Source: Spirochaetes bacterium ADurb.BinA120
GTDB lineage: Bacteria; Spirochaetota; UBA4802; UBA5368
Direction: 5' to 3'
Length of the DNA stretch: 61,184 nt
Assembly (NCBI GenBank): GCA_002069125.1
Contig: MVZN01000013.1
Coordinates: 1-61,184, forward strand
Shown here: piece by piece, positions 28,151 through 37,357 of the stretch
Position numbering within the stretch: the stretch's first letter is position 1
How the letters are laid out: the number at the start of each line of letters is the position of its first letter
Notes under the pieces: generated by a model
What the model was told of the DNA's origin: nothing
What the model saw: only the letters and a program-made list of their open reading frames with translations
The model's database searches: none
Translations under genes and position numbers: made by a program

Positions 28151-29265
28151 GCGGCGCCCCCGGCCCCGGTCCGTTCCACGCGTGTTCCGGTCCTCGAAAT
28201 TTTTCCCGAAAGTTCCAGCATCACAAGCGCCTCGTTCACCGATCCCGCGTCGCGGCCCGATCGGCGCACCAGCTCGTCGATATCGGCCGTCTTCCCAGCG
28301 AGGATTGTTAGGAGCTCGCGTTCGAGCGGTCCCATGGAAGGCCCGAAATCTTCATTTGCCGGAGGCACGGCCAAGGCCGGCCGCTCCCTTCCCGCCGCCG
28401 AGGCAAACTGATCGATGATGTCCCCGGTCGTCGAGACGATCTGGGCGCCCTCCCGGATAAGCCCGTGGCACCCGAAGTATCCCTCGTCGAAGGCGGCGCC
28501 GGGGCAGGCGAATACCTCGCGGTTTTGCTCTAGCGCATAACTGGCCGTTATGAGCGCGCCGCTTTTAACGCCGGCCTTTACCACGACGGTGCCGAGGGAC
28601 AGCCCGCTTATGATCCGGTTCCTTCTTGCAAACGTCCATTTGCCCGCCATAATGCCGGGAGGATATTCGGATACCAGCGTTGAGCGCCCGTCGGCAAGTA
28701 TCGTTCTATAGAGATCGGCGTTCACCGCCGGGTAGAATATGTCGATGCCGTTGGCGAGCACTCCCACGGTCGGCCCTCCGGCCGAGAGCGCCCCCTCGTG
28801 CGACGCCCTGTCCACGCCTACGGCCATTCCGCTTACGACCGTAAACCCGCTCCCGGCCAGTTCGCCCGCCAGCCGGCGCGCCGTATCCAGGGCGGACCGG
28901 TCGGCCTTCCTGGTCCCGACGATCGCCATGCTCCTTCCGGAGATCTCCGCGCCACGCGCGTAAAGGACCAGCGGTGGCCTGGATATCTCGCCGAGCAGCC
29001 CGGGGTATCCCGATTCCCAGCAGGTGTCCACCCTGATGGACCTTTCCCGGCAGACTTTAAGGATCTGTTCGGCGGCCTTAAATGGATTCGGCGAATAACG
29101 CGCGGTTATATAGGCCTGGGTGGCAAGCCGGCCGGTTGCGGAGAGGGTTTCCCAGGCGGCCGCCGCGTCGGGAAAGGAGGGCGCTTCCCACAGATCGTTA
29201 CCCGCGGGGGAGGCGGAGACCGAGAGGGCTATGGCGCACAGGATATCGTGTTCGGAGGAGCTCAA
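28147..29265 (-). CDS. dprA: DNA-processing protein DprA
   Basis: Single-strand DNA binding protein of 372 residues that loads RecA onto incoming DNA in natural transformation. The Rossmann-like DprA domain shows IVGTRKADRSALDTARRLA, VVSGMAVGVDRASHEGAL and FARRNRIISGLS; the C-terminal winged-helix domain is at about 305-355. Start chosen at TTG 29265, because it overlaps the previous TGA (TTGA) and has AAGGAG eight bases upstream; a longer GTG frame runs into the upstream gene. It is translationally coupled to genes on both sides. Confidence 0.92.
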   Translation of the reverse strand: MSSSEHDILCAIALSVSASPAGNDLWEAPSFPDAAAAWETLSATGRLATQAYITARYSPNPFKAAEQILKVCRERSIRVDTCWESGYPGLLGEISRPPLVLYARGAEISGRSMAIVGTRKADRSALDTARRLAGELAGSGFTVVSGMAVGVDRASHEGALSAGGPTVGVLANGIDIFYPAVNADLYRTILADGRSTLVSEYPPGIMAGKWTFARRNRIISGLSLGTVVVKAGVKSGALITASYALEQNREVFACPGAAFDEGYFGCHGLIREGAQIVSTTGDIIDQFASAAGRERPALAVPPANEDFGPSMGPLERELLTILAGKTADIDELVRRSGRDAGSVNEALVMLELSGKISRTGTRVERTGAGGAA

Positions 29266-29963
29266 TTTCCGGAGAGCTCCTTCATGAGCTGCCTGATGTT
29301 TTCCGCGCACTGCTCGCGGTATTCCTTGAGGAGGGCCGAGTCGCCGGTTTTTTTCTCGAGCTCCGAATGCAGGCTTTCATATACCGACAGGGCCTTTTCG
29401 GGCCTGCCTTGCTCGTAATAGAATTTTCCAAGGGCGAATTGCGCCCGGTAATACGTGCGGCTGCGCGCCACGATCCGCTCCATCATTCCGGTCCCGGTCG
29501 CGGTGTCGCCCTTTTCGTAGTAGACGAGAATGGCGAGGCCGTAATGGGCGTCGAGGTAATCCGGGTTTATGGCCGTTGCCTGGCGATAATGGTACTCGGC
29601 CCTCCGGATGTCCTCCTCCCTTTCCAGCTCTTTGCCCCTGTTGGCGTAAGAAACGGCCGCGTAATAATGAACGGCGGCCGACTTTTTGCCGTATTCCATG
29701 GACTTCTCGAAAGATGCGACAGCCTGGTCCCAATTGCCGTCTTCGAGATATTTCATGCCGAGATCGTAATAGATCTGTCCCAGGCGGGCTGTCCGGTCTC
29801 CCGCCGCCGGACGCGACTCGTATTCCGCGGCCTTCTTCTTTAAATCGGCTATGGCGTTGGACCTGGATGAACGCAGAGGGTTCGAACCGGGGCATGATAG
29901 GTCCCCGCACCCGGAAAGCGCGACAATCGCGGCGATAAAACAGGCTGTAGAAAGTCGTCCCAT
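29262..29963 (-). CDS. TPR-repeat lipoprotein
   Basis: Protein of 233 residues with a lipoprotein signal peptide ending LSGC, so Cys19 is probably lipidated. Four or so tetratricopeptide repeats fill 50-220 (LGMKYLEDGNWDQAVASFEKS, YRQATAINPDYLDAHYGLA). It resembles envelope assembly lipoproteins but no family can be named. The ATG at 29963 follows GGAGG; a GTG two codons earlier lies within that site. It starts the unit with dprA. Confidence 0.8.
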   Translation of the reverse strand: MGRLSTACFIAAIVALSGCGDLSCPGSNPLRSSRSNAIADLKKKAAEYESRPAAGDRTARLGQIYYDLGMKYLEDGNWDQAVASFEKSMEYGKKSAAVHYYAAVSYANRGKELEREEDIRRAEYHYRQATAINPDYLDAHYGLAILVYYEKGDTATGTGMMERIVARSRTYYRAQFALGKFYYEQGRPEKALSVYESLHSELEKKTGDSALLKEYREQCAENIRQLMKELSGN

Positions 29964-30047
29964 GGTCACCTCCGCGGCACCTCTTTCATATTATAAACGA
30001 ATCCGGAAGCTGAAAAGATAAAAAAAAACAGCGGGTATCGATTTTTT

Positions 30048-30545
30048 TCACGCACGGCCGCGTATTTCCTCCACCCTCGCCCTAAGGCGCTCGAGGGCCT
30101 GGCGCGGATCCACGACAATCACCCTGGCGCCGGCAAGCACATCGAGAAATCCGAGCTCGTTTTCGTACCGGGGGACGACATGCAGGTGCAGGTGCGATAT
30201 GCTCGCTCCGCCCGCCTTCCCAAGGTTCCACCCGGCGTTGAAACCGGCGGGGGAGAACTCCTCTCTTATCGCGGCGATCATGAGGGCTGTCAGCCGGTGC
30301 GTCTCGAGGACCTCCTCCTCGCTTAAGTCTACGTAATCCTCGACATGCCTCATGGGAAATATCATGATATGGCCCGTGTTGAACGGATAGAGATTCATGG
30401 AAACCATGCAGAGCCCGCCGCGGTAAACCTCCAGTAATTCAAGGCGGGGGTCGCGCTCAACCAGGGAGCAGAGGATACAGGGAACGTCGGGCTTTTTGCC
30501 CCGTATATATTCGATCTTTCCGGTATTGAAAAGATGTTCACGCAT
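30048..30545 (-). CDS. HIT-family nucleotide hydrolase
   Basis: Protein of 165 residues of the histidine triad family, which hydrolyses or transfers nucleotidyl groups (for example Ap4A). The triad is HLHLHVVP, with a zinc CX2C (CILC) near the N-terminus as in the branch with a C4/C2H2-type site. FNTGHIMIFPMRHVEDY is the conserved substrate loop. The GTG at 30557 overlaps the previous stop and is an alternative start; the ATG at 30545 fits the usual family start better. Confidence 0.88.
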   Translation of the reverse strand: MREHLFNTGKIEYIRGKKPDVPCILCSLVERDPRLELLEVYRGGLCMVSMNLYPFNTGHIMIFPMRHVEDYVDLSEEEVLETHRLTALMIAAIREEFSPAGFNAGWNLGKAGGASISHLHLHVVPRYENELGFLDVLAGARVIVVDPRQALERLRARVEEIRGRA

Positions 30546-30553
30546 GTCCCGGC

Positions 30554-31426
30554 TCACTCTTTCCGCCGGCGGGACAGCATCCAGAACACATAGAAAGCGA
30601 GTCCGAAAACGATGATGAAGGACACGGCAATCGTCGTAATGTAGATGATGTCCATTCGCCTGGACACGTCAACCTTCATCATCACGCCATTTTTCAGGGA
30701 AGCGATCTCCAGGTCGACGATCCTCCTGGAAAACTGGATCTCCTCCCTGGAGAATACGTGCACTATCTGGTGGAACAGACTTTTCAGCTTTTCCATCTGC
30801 AAGAGCTCGTTTTTCACGTCGGCCTTCTTCGATTCGAGCAAGCTGATGCCGGCCTCTATGGACTCGATGTCCTTCTCGATTGAAAAAATCGACGATATTA
30901 TCTCCCGGGAATACTCCACAGGATGGCAGGCGGAGCATGTCCTGTCGCTTATTATATCGATCGAGGAACGCTGAACGTTATGATCGCCATGGCAGCTTAC
31001 GCATGAGGGCGCGCCCTTTTTTAAGACGGAATCGTAGTGAGGGCTCCTTTTAAACTGCTGGAAGGCGAGATCGTGGCATTCCGCGCGGCCGCAAAAGGCG
31101 AGGCTCTCTCTGGGGGAGGGTTTTCCGATGAATCCCGCGTCCCGGCTCTTTGCCCGCTTCATGTCCCCGGTCGTGTCGTCTCCTTTATGGCACAGATTAC
31201 ATCTCGCGCCTTCTTTCGAATGGACGCTCGCCGCCCACTGGTCGGCGATTTCGGCATGCCTGCCGCCGAGTGACTTATGGCAGTCCAGGCAATGGTCGGC
31301 GGAGACTGCCTCCGGGGCTTTCGCCGGCGTCGCGGCCTTCGTGTTCACTGCGGCTACCGACGCGGAGCACAAAAGCGCCGCCGGGAACAGCATGACCGCG
31401 CAACGCGCCACAAATCCGCTTTTCAT
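30554..31426 (-). CDS. Membrane-anchored pentahaem c-type cytochrome
   Basis: Protein of 290 residues: signal peptide 1-26; haem domain 40-175 with CXXCH at 46-50, 76-80, 142-146 and 164-168 and one CX4CH at 112-118; helical coiled-coil stalk about 175-255; membrane helix about 258-282 and a basic cytosolic tail. An extracytoplasmic electron carrier or reductase subunit anchored by its C-terminus. No partner catalytic subunit lies near. AGTGAGG precedes the ATG at 31426. It overlaps the upstream end of the HIT gene. Confidence 0.82.
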   Translation of the reverse strand: MKSGFVARCAVMLFPAALLCSASVAAVNTKAATPAKAPEAVSADHCLDCHKSLGGRHAEIADQWAASVHSKEGARCNLCHKGDDTTGDMKRAKSRDAGFIGKPSPRESLAFCGRAECHDLAFQQFKRSPHYDSVLKKGAPSCVSCHGDHNVQRSSIDIISDRTCSACHPVEYSREIISSIFSIEKDIESIEAGISLLESKKADVKNELLQMEKLKSLFHQIVHVFSREEIQFSRRIVDLEIASLKNGVMMKVDVSRRMDIIYITTIAVSFIIVFGLAFYVFWMLSRRRKE

Positions 31427-31483
31427 ATCCTCACTCTCCACTCGGAATATGCCGCAACCCCGCGCCCGGGGCGCCGGGTTGGC

Positions 31484-31963
31484 CTACGGTACGACGAGGC
31501 CGAAGGCCGTCATGGCCGACCTGATCCCAAACACTATGACGCTCGTATAGGCTCCCGCGACCCAGTCGTCTATCATGACGCCCAGCCCTCCATCGATCGA
31601 CTGCAGCCTCCTGGTCGGCCATGGCTTAAGAATATCCGTTATGCGAAAAATAAAGAACGCCAAAACGGCGGTCGTCCAGCTGAACGGATGGAAGAGCACG
31701 GCGATCATGTAACCCAGCACCTCGTCCAGCACGATCTGCGGCGGGTCCTTTTTTCCGAAAAACCGCTCGCCGCTGTCGCCGAGCCTGACCCCCGGATACA
31801 GCATTATGCCCACGACGAGGGCGTTGATCCAGACGATCGACTCGCCGAAAACGCAGTATCCAATCATGTACAGAAGCATCGCGAAAAGGCTCGCGGCCGT
31901 CCCGGGCATGCGCGGGAAATACCCCGTATACAGCGCCGTAAAAAGGAGTTCCTTCCACCACAT
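31484..31963 (-). CDS. pgpA: Phosphatidylglycerophosphatase A
   Basis: Membrane enzyme of 159 residues that removes phosphate from phosphatidylglycerophosphate to give phosphatidylglycerol. Family motifs: GYFPRMPGTAAS, LDEVLGYMI, FRITDILKPWP and GGLGVMIDDWVAG. It makes the step after pgsA, whose TGA overlaps this ATG (TGATG), so the two steps are coupled. The open frame continues upstream inside pgsA, which is not the start. Confidence 0.92.
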   Translation of the reverse strand: MWWKELLFTALYTGYFPRMPGTAASLFAMLLYMIGYCVFGESIVWINALVVGIMLYPGVRLGDSGERFFGKKDPPQIVLDEVLGYMIAVLFHPFSWTTAVLAFFIFRITDILKPWPTRRLQSIDGGLGVMIDDWVAGAYTSVIVFGIRSAMTAFGLVVP

Positions 31964-32628
31964 CAGGAGGCACTGTCTCTTTTCGAATACGGCGGAAAAA
32001 AAAGCCGCCAGTTGGTCATCATGTACCGGATCCCGGAGAGGGCCGTAAGGAGCGTCACGACAAACATGAGGCAATAAGGCCCGATGATGAGCCACTTGTC
32101 CGGGATGGAGGATGTCATTATCTCGTACACGCGGACGATCTTTATGAATTCGTCGGTCGCGTATCTGCTCACGCCGGCGCGCCTGAAAACGAACACCATG
32201 ATGATCACCATTATCGATATCATCTGAAAGGCCGTCTTCACCTTGCCGAAACCGCTCGTTACGAGAGCCGCCCCCTTCCGGATGGCGAGGTAGCGCATGA
32301 GCGTTATCAGTACATCGCGCCCCACGATGATGACAATCATCCAGAGCGGGATGAAGGGATCGAGGATGAGGAAGGCCGTAAGTGCGCCGATTACGAGCAC
32401 CTTGTCGGCCAGCGGATCGAGAAACCGGCCCAGATCGGACTCCTGGTGGAGTTTACGCGCGCTCCAGCCGTCGAGAAAATCCGTGACTGACGCGATGATG
32501 AAGATGACGAGCGCCCACAGGCGGTGCTCCATCGTGGGGATGAAGATAAAATACAGGAAAACTGGGATGAGCACAATCCTCAGAAGCGAAAGGAGATTGG
32601 GAACCTCCAGGAGACCGCGAACATTCAC
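31963..32628 (-). CDS. pgsA: Phosphatidylglycerophosphate synthase
   Basis: Integral membrane CDP-alcohol phosphotransferase of 221 residues making phosphatidylglycerophosphate from CDP-diacylglycerol and glycerol-3-phosphate. The catalytic signature DG-x2-AR-x8-G-x3-D-x3-D is present as DGWSARKLHQESDLGRFLD, followed by PLADK. Several membrane helices surround it. The ATG overlaps the rimO stop (ATGA). Confidence 0.93.
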   Translation of the reverse strand: MNVRGLLEVPNLLSLLRIVLIPVFLYFIFIPTMEHRLWALVIFIIASVTDFLDGWSARKLHQESDLGRFLDPLADKVLVIGALTAFLILDPFIPLWMIVIIVGRDVLITLMRYLAIRKGAALVTSGFGKVKTAFQMISIMVIIMVFVFRRAGVSRYATDEFIKIVRVYEIMTSSIPDKWLIIGPYCLMFVVTLLTALSGIRYMMTNWRLFFPPYSKRDSAS

Positions 32629-33938
32629 GCCGGAACCCCACTTGCGTCGTATTCGGTACTGTCCATGACCCGGGCTTTCACAATCGAGTTAATCGAAAGG
32701 CCGGCGCCGGTCAAGTAAAAAATGCCGTCCACCTCGGGGGCGTCGTACTCGGTCCTGCCCGCCCATGTTTTTTCGTCGATGCGTTCCTCCAGCAGAACCC
32801 GCACGGTTTCACCGACCATACGCCCCAACCGTTCGGCCGAAATTCTCCTCTGCAGTTTCATGAGGCTGGAATGGCGCCGCCGCGCCACCGATAGCGCGAC
32901 CATAGGCCCCAGATCCGCCGCGCGGGTCCCCTCCTCCGGAGAGAAGATAAAGGCCCCCACGCGGTCAAGTGCGGCCTTTTCGAGAAAGCGCCTGAGATTG
33001 GCGAATTCCGCGCCGGTCTCGCCCGGGTAGCCCACCATGAAGGTGGAACGTATGCGGATGCCGTCCACGCGCTCGCGCAGCCTATCAACCAGGGCCAGAT
33101 ATGAGGCGGGCCCGCCACTCCGGCCCATGGACGACAGTATGGCCGGGCTTGCGTGTTGAAACGGGATGTCGATGTATTTTACAACACGGTCGTTGTTTCG
33201 GAGCAGGTCGATTATCGCCTCGTCGATATGATCGGGGTGGCAGTACATCAGCCTTATCCATTCCACTCCGGGAATCTCCGCGATACGATCTACGAGTCCG
33301 GCGAGACCGGTGCGGCCGTAACGGTAGGATGCGATGTCCTGCGCGACGATGACGAGCTCCCTGGCGCCGTCGTCAATGGCGCGGCGCGCGTCCTCCAGTA
33401 CGCTCCGCGGATCGAACGAAACCAGAGGGCCGCGGATCAGCGGTATCGCGCAATAGCTGCAGTTGTTGGAACAGCCCTCGGCGATCTTGATGTAACGGTA
33501 TGCCATCCCCTCCACCAGCGGCAGCTTCCGAAAACGCCCCCGGCCGCGCGGCCCGGCCTCTATCCCCAGCGCGGCGCAGAGTCCGGGGACGAAACCATCG
33601 TCTATGACGCCGTAAACGAAATCGATCTCCGGAATTTCCGCGGCTATTTCCCGCTCGTAGCGCCCGGACAGGCAGCCCGCAACCGCAAGCCGGCGCCCGA
33701 AACCGGGCGGCTGGTTCTCCAAAAGGCCGGCCGCGTCCAGGATGGCCCCTATGGACTCCCTTTTGGCGTCCTCTATAAAGCCGCAGGTGTTGATTATGAG
33801 GATACCCGCCTCCTCGGGCGAGGCGGCCGGTTGAAATCCGAGGAAACGCATCTCGCCGTTTACGCGCTCTGAATCGACAAGGTTCTTCGAGCAGCCCAGC
33901 GAGACGATATGGAAGGATATATCCCGAGCGTGGAACAC
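32625..33938 (-). CDS. rimO: Ribosomal protein S12 methylthiotransferase RimO
   Basis: Radical SAM methylthiotransferase of 437 residues that modifies an aspartate of ribosomal protein S12. N-terminal UPF0004 domain with LGCSKNLVDSE and NTCGFI, radical SAM motif EGCSNNCSYCAIP (CX3CX2C), and C-terminal TRAM domain. The start is a GTG directly after the rodZ stop. It is coupled to pgsA downstream; a rodZ-rimO-pgsA order is common in bacteria. Confidence 0.95.
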   Translation of the reverse strand: MFHARDISFHIVSLGCSKNLVDSERVNGEMRFLGFQPAASPEEAGILIINTCGFIEDAKRESIGAILDAAGLLENQPPGFGRRLAVAGCLSGRYEREIAAEIPEIDFVYGVIDDGFVPGLCAALGIEAGPRGRGRFRKLPLVEGMAYRYIKIAEGCSNNCSYCAIPLIRGPLVSFDPRSVLEDARRAIDDGARELVIVAQDIASYRYGRTGLAGLVDRIAEIPGVEWIRLMYCHPDHIDEAIIDLLRNNDRVVKYIDIPFQHASPAILSSMGRSGGPASYLALVDRLRERVDGIRIRSTFMVGYPGETGAEFANLRRFLEKAALDRVGAFIFSPEEGTRAADLGPMVALSVARRRHSSLMKLQRRISAERLGRMVGETVRVLLEERIDEKTWAGRTEYDAPEVDGIFYLTGAGLSINSIVKARVMDSTEYDASGVPA

Positions 33939-35072
33939 TTACCAGTCTTTGATCGTGATCTCGTAAACGTTGGGATTGCTCGCGTCCTTCTTCCAGGTGA
34001 TTACCTTGTTCGCCACCTGCCCCGGCTGGCCGAAATTATAATCCCTGCCGTTGATGCGAGCCTTAAGCCCCCCGGCGTTGCCGATCTTTACCTGTATGAA
34101 CTCGGTCGCCTCCCAACGCTCGTGGGTGCCGGCCGCTATGAACCCCCGGCGCTTCTCGGCGCCGTCGAGGTAAAGCTCCAGATAGCTCTTCTGGATAAAT
34201 TCCGCCTCGAAGACTATTTTCAGGTTCTTTTCGTTCTGCGCCACCACGCGCGTGTTGTCGACATTGACGTCCGCGCCCTTTTCGACCGCAATGTCCTTCT
34301 CCTCGGCTTCGGGCTTCCGGCCCAGGGCTATCTGAATTTTGGCCCTGTTCTCCGTAAGCCCTTTCAGTGTAAATACCACCTCGCGCGCGAACTCAGGCAG
34401 TTTCAGGGTGAGCGGCTTTTCCATTTCAAGCGTTTCGGTCTTCTCTCCCGGCAGGAGCTCGACCTGCACCGAGTCCTTGCGTATCTCCTTGAGAAGAAGG
34501 AGCGCCTCTTTGTTGTCCACCATGAACTGCACGGCCTCGTTTCCGTAAAGCAGGGTAAAACCGCTGTCGTTGGCGAGCTGAAGATTGCGTATATTTTCTA
34601 TGCCGATGTTCTGCTTCGACTTGTTGTACTCGTCCTGAATGCTCGTTATGGAGTCGCCGCCCCCTGTGTCGATGCTCGACGAGAAAAGCGAAACGAACAT
34701 CCAGATGATGAGCATGATCCCAAGCGCGGCTCCGACGAAGAAGGCCATGTTCTTATACTGGCGGTACATGGTCATCAGGTTGGAGAACACCGGGGTCCGC
34801 GTTGGCCTTGTAAGCTCCTCGAGCGGGGTGGCGCTCTCGCCGATCTTGAAGGCCTTGTAATGCTGAATGATCTCGTCCGCGTCCAGTTTCAGGTATTCGG
34901 CGTAACTCCTCATAAAACCGGTAACATAGGTCTCGCCAGGAAATCGGTCGAACTCCTCGTTTTCCAGCGCCTCTATATATAAAACCGATATGTTTGTGTC
35001 CTTGGCGACGTCCTTGAGGCTGAGCTTTCTGGCCTCCCGCGTGCTTCTCAGTTTCTCGCCTATCGTATCCAC
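33939..35072 (-). CDS. rodZ: Cell-shape protein RodZ
   Basis: Membrane protein of 377 residues linking MreB filaments to wall synthesis. N-terminal helix-turn-helix domain (about 3-75; GEKLRSTREARKLSLKDVA), a basic linker, one membrane helix about 110-132, a long extracytoplasmic region and a C-terminal DUF4115-type beta domain about 300-377. Start is GTG at 35072, with GAGGAG eight bases upstream inside the lolA end. It lies four bases after lolA and directly before rimO. Confidence 0.88.
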   Translation of the reverse strand: MDTIGEKLRSTREARKLSLKDVAKDTNISVLYIEALENEEFDRFPGETYVTGFMRSYAEYLKLDADEIIQHYKAFKIGESATPLEELTRPTRTPVFSNLMTMYRQYKNMAFFVGAALGIMLIIWMFVSLFSSSIDTGGGDSITSIQDEYNKSKQNIGIENIRNLQLANDSGFTLLYGNEAVQFMVDNKEALLLLKEIRKDSVQVELLPGEKTETLEMEKPLTLKLPEFAREVVFTLKGLTENRAKIQIALGRKPEAEEKDIAVEKGADVNVDNTRVVAQNEKNLKIVFEAEFIQKSYLELYLDGAEKRRGFIAAGTHERWEATEFIQVKIGNAGGLKARINGRDYNFGQPGQVANKVITWKKDASNPNVYEITIKDW

Positions 35073-35076
35073 TTGC

Positions 35077-35778
35077 TCACTCCTCGGATATCATTGGATT
35101 CTTTATGACTCTGACCCTCGACGGCGGCTCGAATTTGAATATGCCGTTCGGCAGGTCGACGTCCGTCCGTATATTGGAAAAATCGATCTCGACCTTTTTC
35201 CCGGTGGAGGTCTCCCCCTCCGCGCGCGTGATCATGTAGTCCTCGGACACCCAAAGCCGCAGTGTCCTAAAACCGCTCCTCGTCTCCTTCATCTGGAGGA
35301 ATAAAGTATACCTTTTCGAGCCGTCCTTCTGGGGCTCCGGCTGCTCGCGCGACGCGAATTTATAATGATACAAGGTGAAAAGGCGCTGGAGGCCGCTCCT
35401 GCTGCCGGCGCTGAAAATCGACCCGGACTGCGACTTTAAGTCCTGTTCCGCCACAACGTTCATCGACGGGATGTAAACCCACATGGTCGATCCGGTGGTG
35501 ATGATCTTCTGTCCGGGAGGCTGGTCGAACTCCACGAGCATCCTGTCGGGCGATTTGTAGCGCACCGTGCCGCTCTGCTGGGACTTCTTACCCGCCTTTT
35601 CGGAAACGATACGGAAGGAGGCCTGATAAGAGCCCACCTCTCCGAAGCGCTGGCGTATTTTCTTCACTACGTCGCTTACGGTGGTGAACTCGAATTTGTA
35701 CGCGACGGCGTTTTGCGACGGCAGCGCAAGGAGCGCAAAGAGCAGGAAAACCGCCGGCAGCGTTCTGCTTGATTTCAT
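35077..35778 (-). CDS. lolA: Outer membrane lipoprotein carrier LolA-like
   Basis: Periplasmic protein of 233 residues with a signal peptide (LPAVFLLFALLALPSQNAVA) and the LolA half-barrel, seen in the strand pattern SYQASFRIVSE, SGTVRYKSPDRMLVEFDQPPGQKI and GSTMWVYIPSMN. It would carry lipoproteins across the periplasm. The first in-frame start is further upstream, but the signal peptide begins at 35778. It lies between the mla genes and rodZ, all envelope functions. Confidence 0.85.
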   Translation of the reverse strand: MKSSRTLPAVFLLFALLALPSQNAVAYKFEFTTVSDVVKKIRQRFGEVGSYQASFRIVSEKAGKKSQQSGTVRYKSPDRMLVEFDQPPGQKIITTGSTMWVYIPSMNVVAEQDLKSQSGSIFSAGSRSGLQRLFTLYHYKFASREQPEPQKDGSKRYTLFLQMKETRSGFRTLRLWVSEDYMITRAEGETSTGKKVEIDFSNIRTDVDLPNGIFKFEPPSRVRVIKNPMISEE

Positions 35779-35905
35779 GACAGAGCATCCAGATAAACCG
35801 AATTTAACGGGCGCGGACGTAGCGTGCTCGGGGACGCGCTTCCCGGCGCCCCGGCAAATCGTATAAAAGAGGGGCAAAAAGTCAATAGCAAAAACTCACC
35901 CGGCC

Positions 35906-36562
35906 CTAGAAGGCCGTGAGCGCGGCGCGAATAAAGCTCGTAATGGGGGCCTGCTCGCGCGCGTCCTCCATGGTATCCCTTAGTTCCCGCACCAGGTCGT
36001 TCGCGTTCTCGTGCACCCTGTTGTCGTTGATAAGCTGCCCCAGGGTCCCCTGTCCCGAATTGAGCTTTGCTGTGATCTGTTGGAGATTGCGAATGGTGGA
36101 GTGTATGTTCTCCCTGTTCTCGTTAACAAGGTCGGAGATGAGCGCTATGGGGTCGTCGCCGGAGATGCCCTTCATGTTCGTCCGGTAATCTATCTCCTTG
36201 AAAGACCGCCCTCCCCTCTCCCTCTCGCCCGGATATATGGCGATATATTTGCCGCCCAGGGCGGATTCGCTCGCGATCTTTATTCGGTAGTTCTCGAACA
36301 TACTGAAACGGTTGTACATCTTCATGTACACCGAGATATACTCCTCCTCGAGCACGATCCTGTCGACCACTCCGGCGCGCACGCCGCTCACCTTTACGTC
36401 GTCCTTCACCTCGAGCCCCTCTACGTTCGAAAAGACCGCGTGCAAAACATAGTAGTCCTTGGGTTCGAGAATTTCATCCTTCACCATTATGGTGTAATAG
36501 CCCAGCACGATCATGGCGACCATGAATAGCAGGCCCACCGCGACCTCGTTTTTTATCCTCAT
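35906..36562 (-). CDS. mlaD: MCE-domain lipid transport protein MlaD-like
   Basis: Protein of 218 residues: one N-terminal membrane helix (8-28), an MCE domain about 40-120 (FSNVEGLEVKDDVKVSGVRAGVV), then a helical region. It forms the periplasmic ring of a phospholipid transporter that works with MlaE and MlaF. A strong GAGGAGG site precedes the ATG. It is downstream of mlaF by 42 bases. No MlaA or MlaC homologue is seen here. Confidence 0.88.
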   Translation of the reverse strand: MRIKNEVAVGLLFMVAMIVLGYYTIMVKDEILEPKDYYVLHAVFSNVEGLEVKDDVKVSGVRAGVVDRIVLEEEYISVYMKMYNRFSMFENYRIKIASESALGGKYIAIYPGERERGGRSFKEIDYRTNMKGISGDDPIALISDLVNENRENIHSTIRNLQQITAKLNSGQGTLGQLINDNRVHENANDLVRELRDTMEDAREQAPITSFIRAALTAF

Positions 36563-36604
36563 TGCACCTACCTCCTCGAAATCGGCGCTTGCCCCGCCGC
36601 GGGC

Positions 36605-37357
36605 TCACTGCGCACGGATGGGGCCCTCCAATTCCCCGTTTATAAACTGCCTTACCACCAGATTATCGGAATTCATTATCTCGTCCGGCGTGCCGACCTG
36701 CACAAGCTCGCCGCCGTAGAGCATGCCGATCCGGTCGCCCACATGAAAGGCGCTTTTCATATCGTGCGTAACCACCAGGGATGTTACGCCGAAATCCCGC
36801 TGCATCTGCCGTATAAGCTCGCTTATCACCATGGACATGACCGGGTCGAGGCCGGTGGTGGGCTCGTCGTAGAGGATGATATCCGGGTTGCTCATCAGCA
36901 CCCGGGCGAGCGCCACCCGTTTTTTCATCCCGCCGCTTATCTCCGACGGCGTCTTGAATTTCGCGTCCGAGAGCTCCAGGAGTTCGAGCTTTTCGTCCAC
37001 ACGCCGCTCGATCTCCCTCCTGGGGAAACGCCTGTGCTCGGAAAGCGGCAGGGCCACGTTTTCGGCCACCGTCATCCAGTTTATTAGCGCTCCCGACTGG
37101 AAGAGCACGCCCATCCTCTCCCTGAGCTTTCGCAATGCCGCCGGTCTGGCGCCGTTCACCTGTATGCCCTCCACCAGCACCCTGCCGGAATCGGGGCTAA
37201 GAAGCCCCGCGACATGGCGCAGGGCCACGGTCTTTCCTATGCCGGACTGGCCGATGATGACAAAGCTCTCCCCCTTCTCTATTTTAAGGTTGAATCCCGC
37301 AAGCACCCGCTTTGGGCCGAAGGATTTGTGGATGTCGATAAACTCTATCACGGTCAC
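36605..37357 (-). CDS. mlaF: ABC transporter ATPase MlaF-like
   Basis: ATPase of 250 residues. Walker A GQSGIGKT, signature ISGGMKKRVALARVL (an ISGGM form, typical of MlaF), Walker B ILYDEPTTGLDP, and the H-loop VVTHDM. It drives the MlaE permease in phospholipid transport. The start is a GTG overlapping the mlaE stop (GTGA). Confidence 0.92.
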   Translation of the reverse strand: MTVIEFIDIHKSFGPKRVLAGFNLKIEKGESFVIIGQSGIGKTVALRHVAGLLSPDSGRVLVEGIQVNGARPAALRKLRERMGVLFQSGALINWMTVAENVALPLSEHRRFPRREIERRVDEKLELLELSDAKFKTPSEISGGMKKRVALARVLMSNPDIILYDEPTTGLDPVMSMVISELIRQMQRDFGVTSLVVTHDMKSAFHVGDRIGMLYGGELVQVGTPDEIMNSDNLVVRQFINGELEGPIRAQ

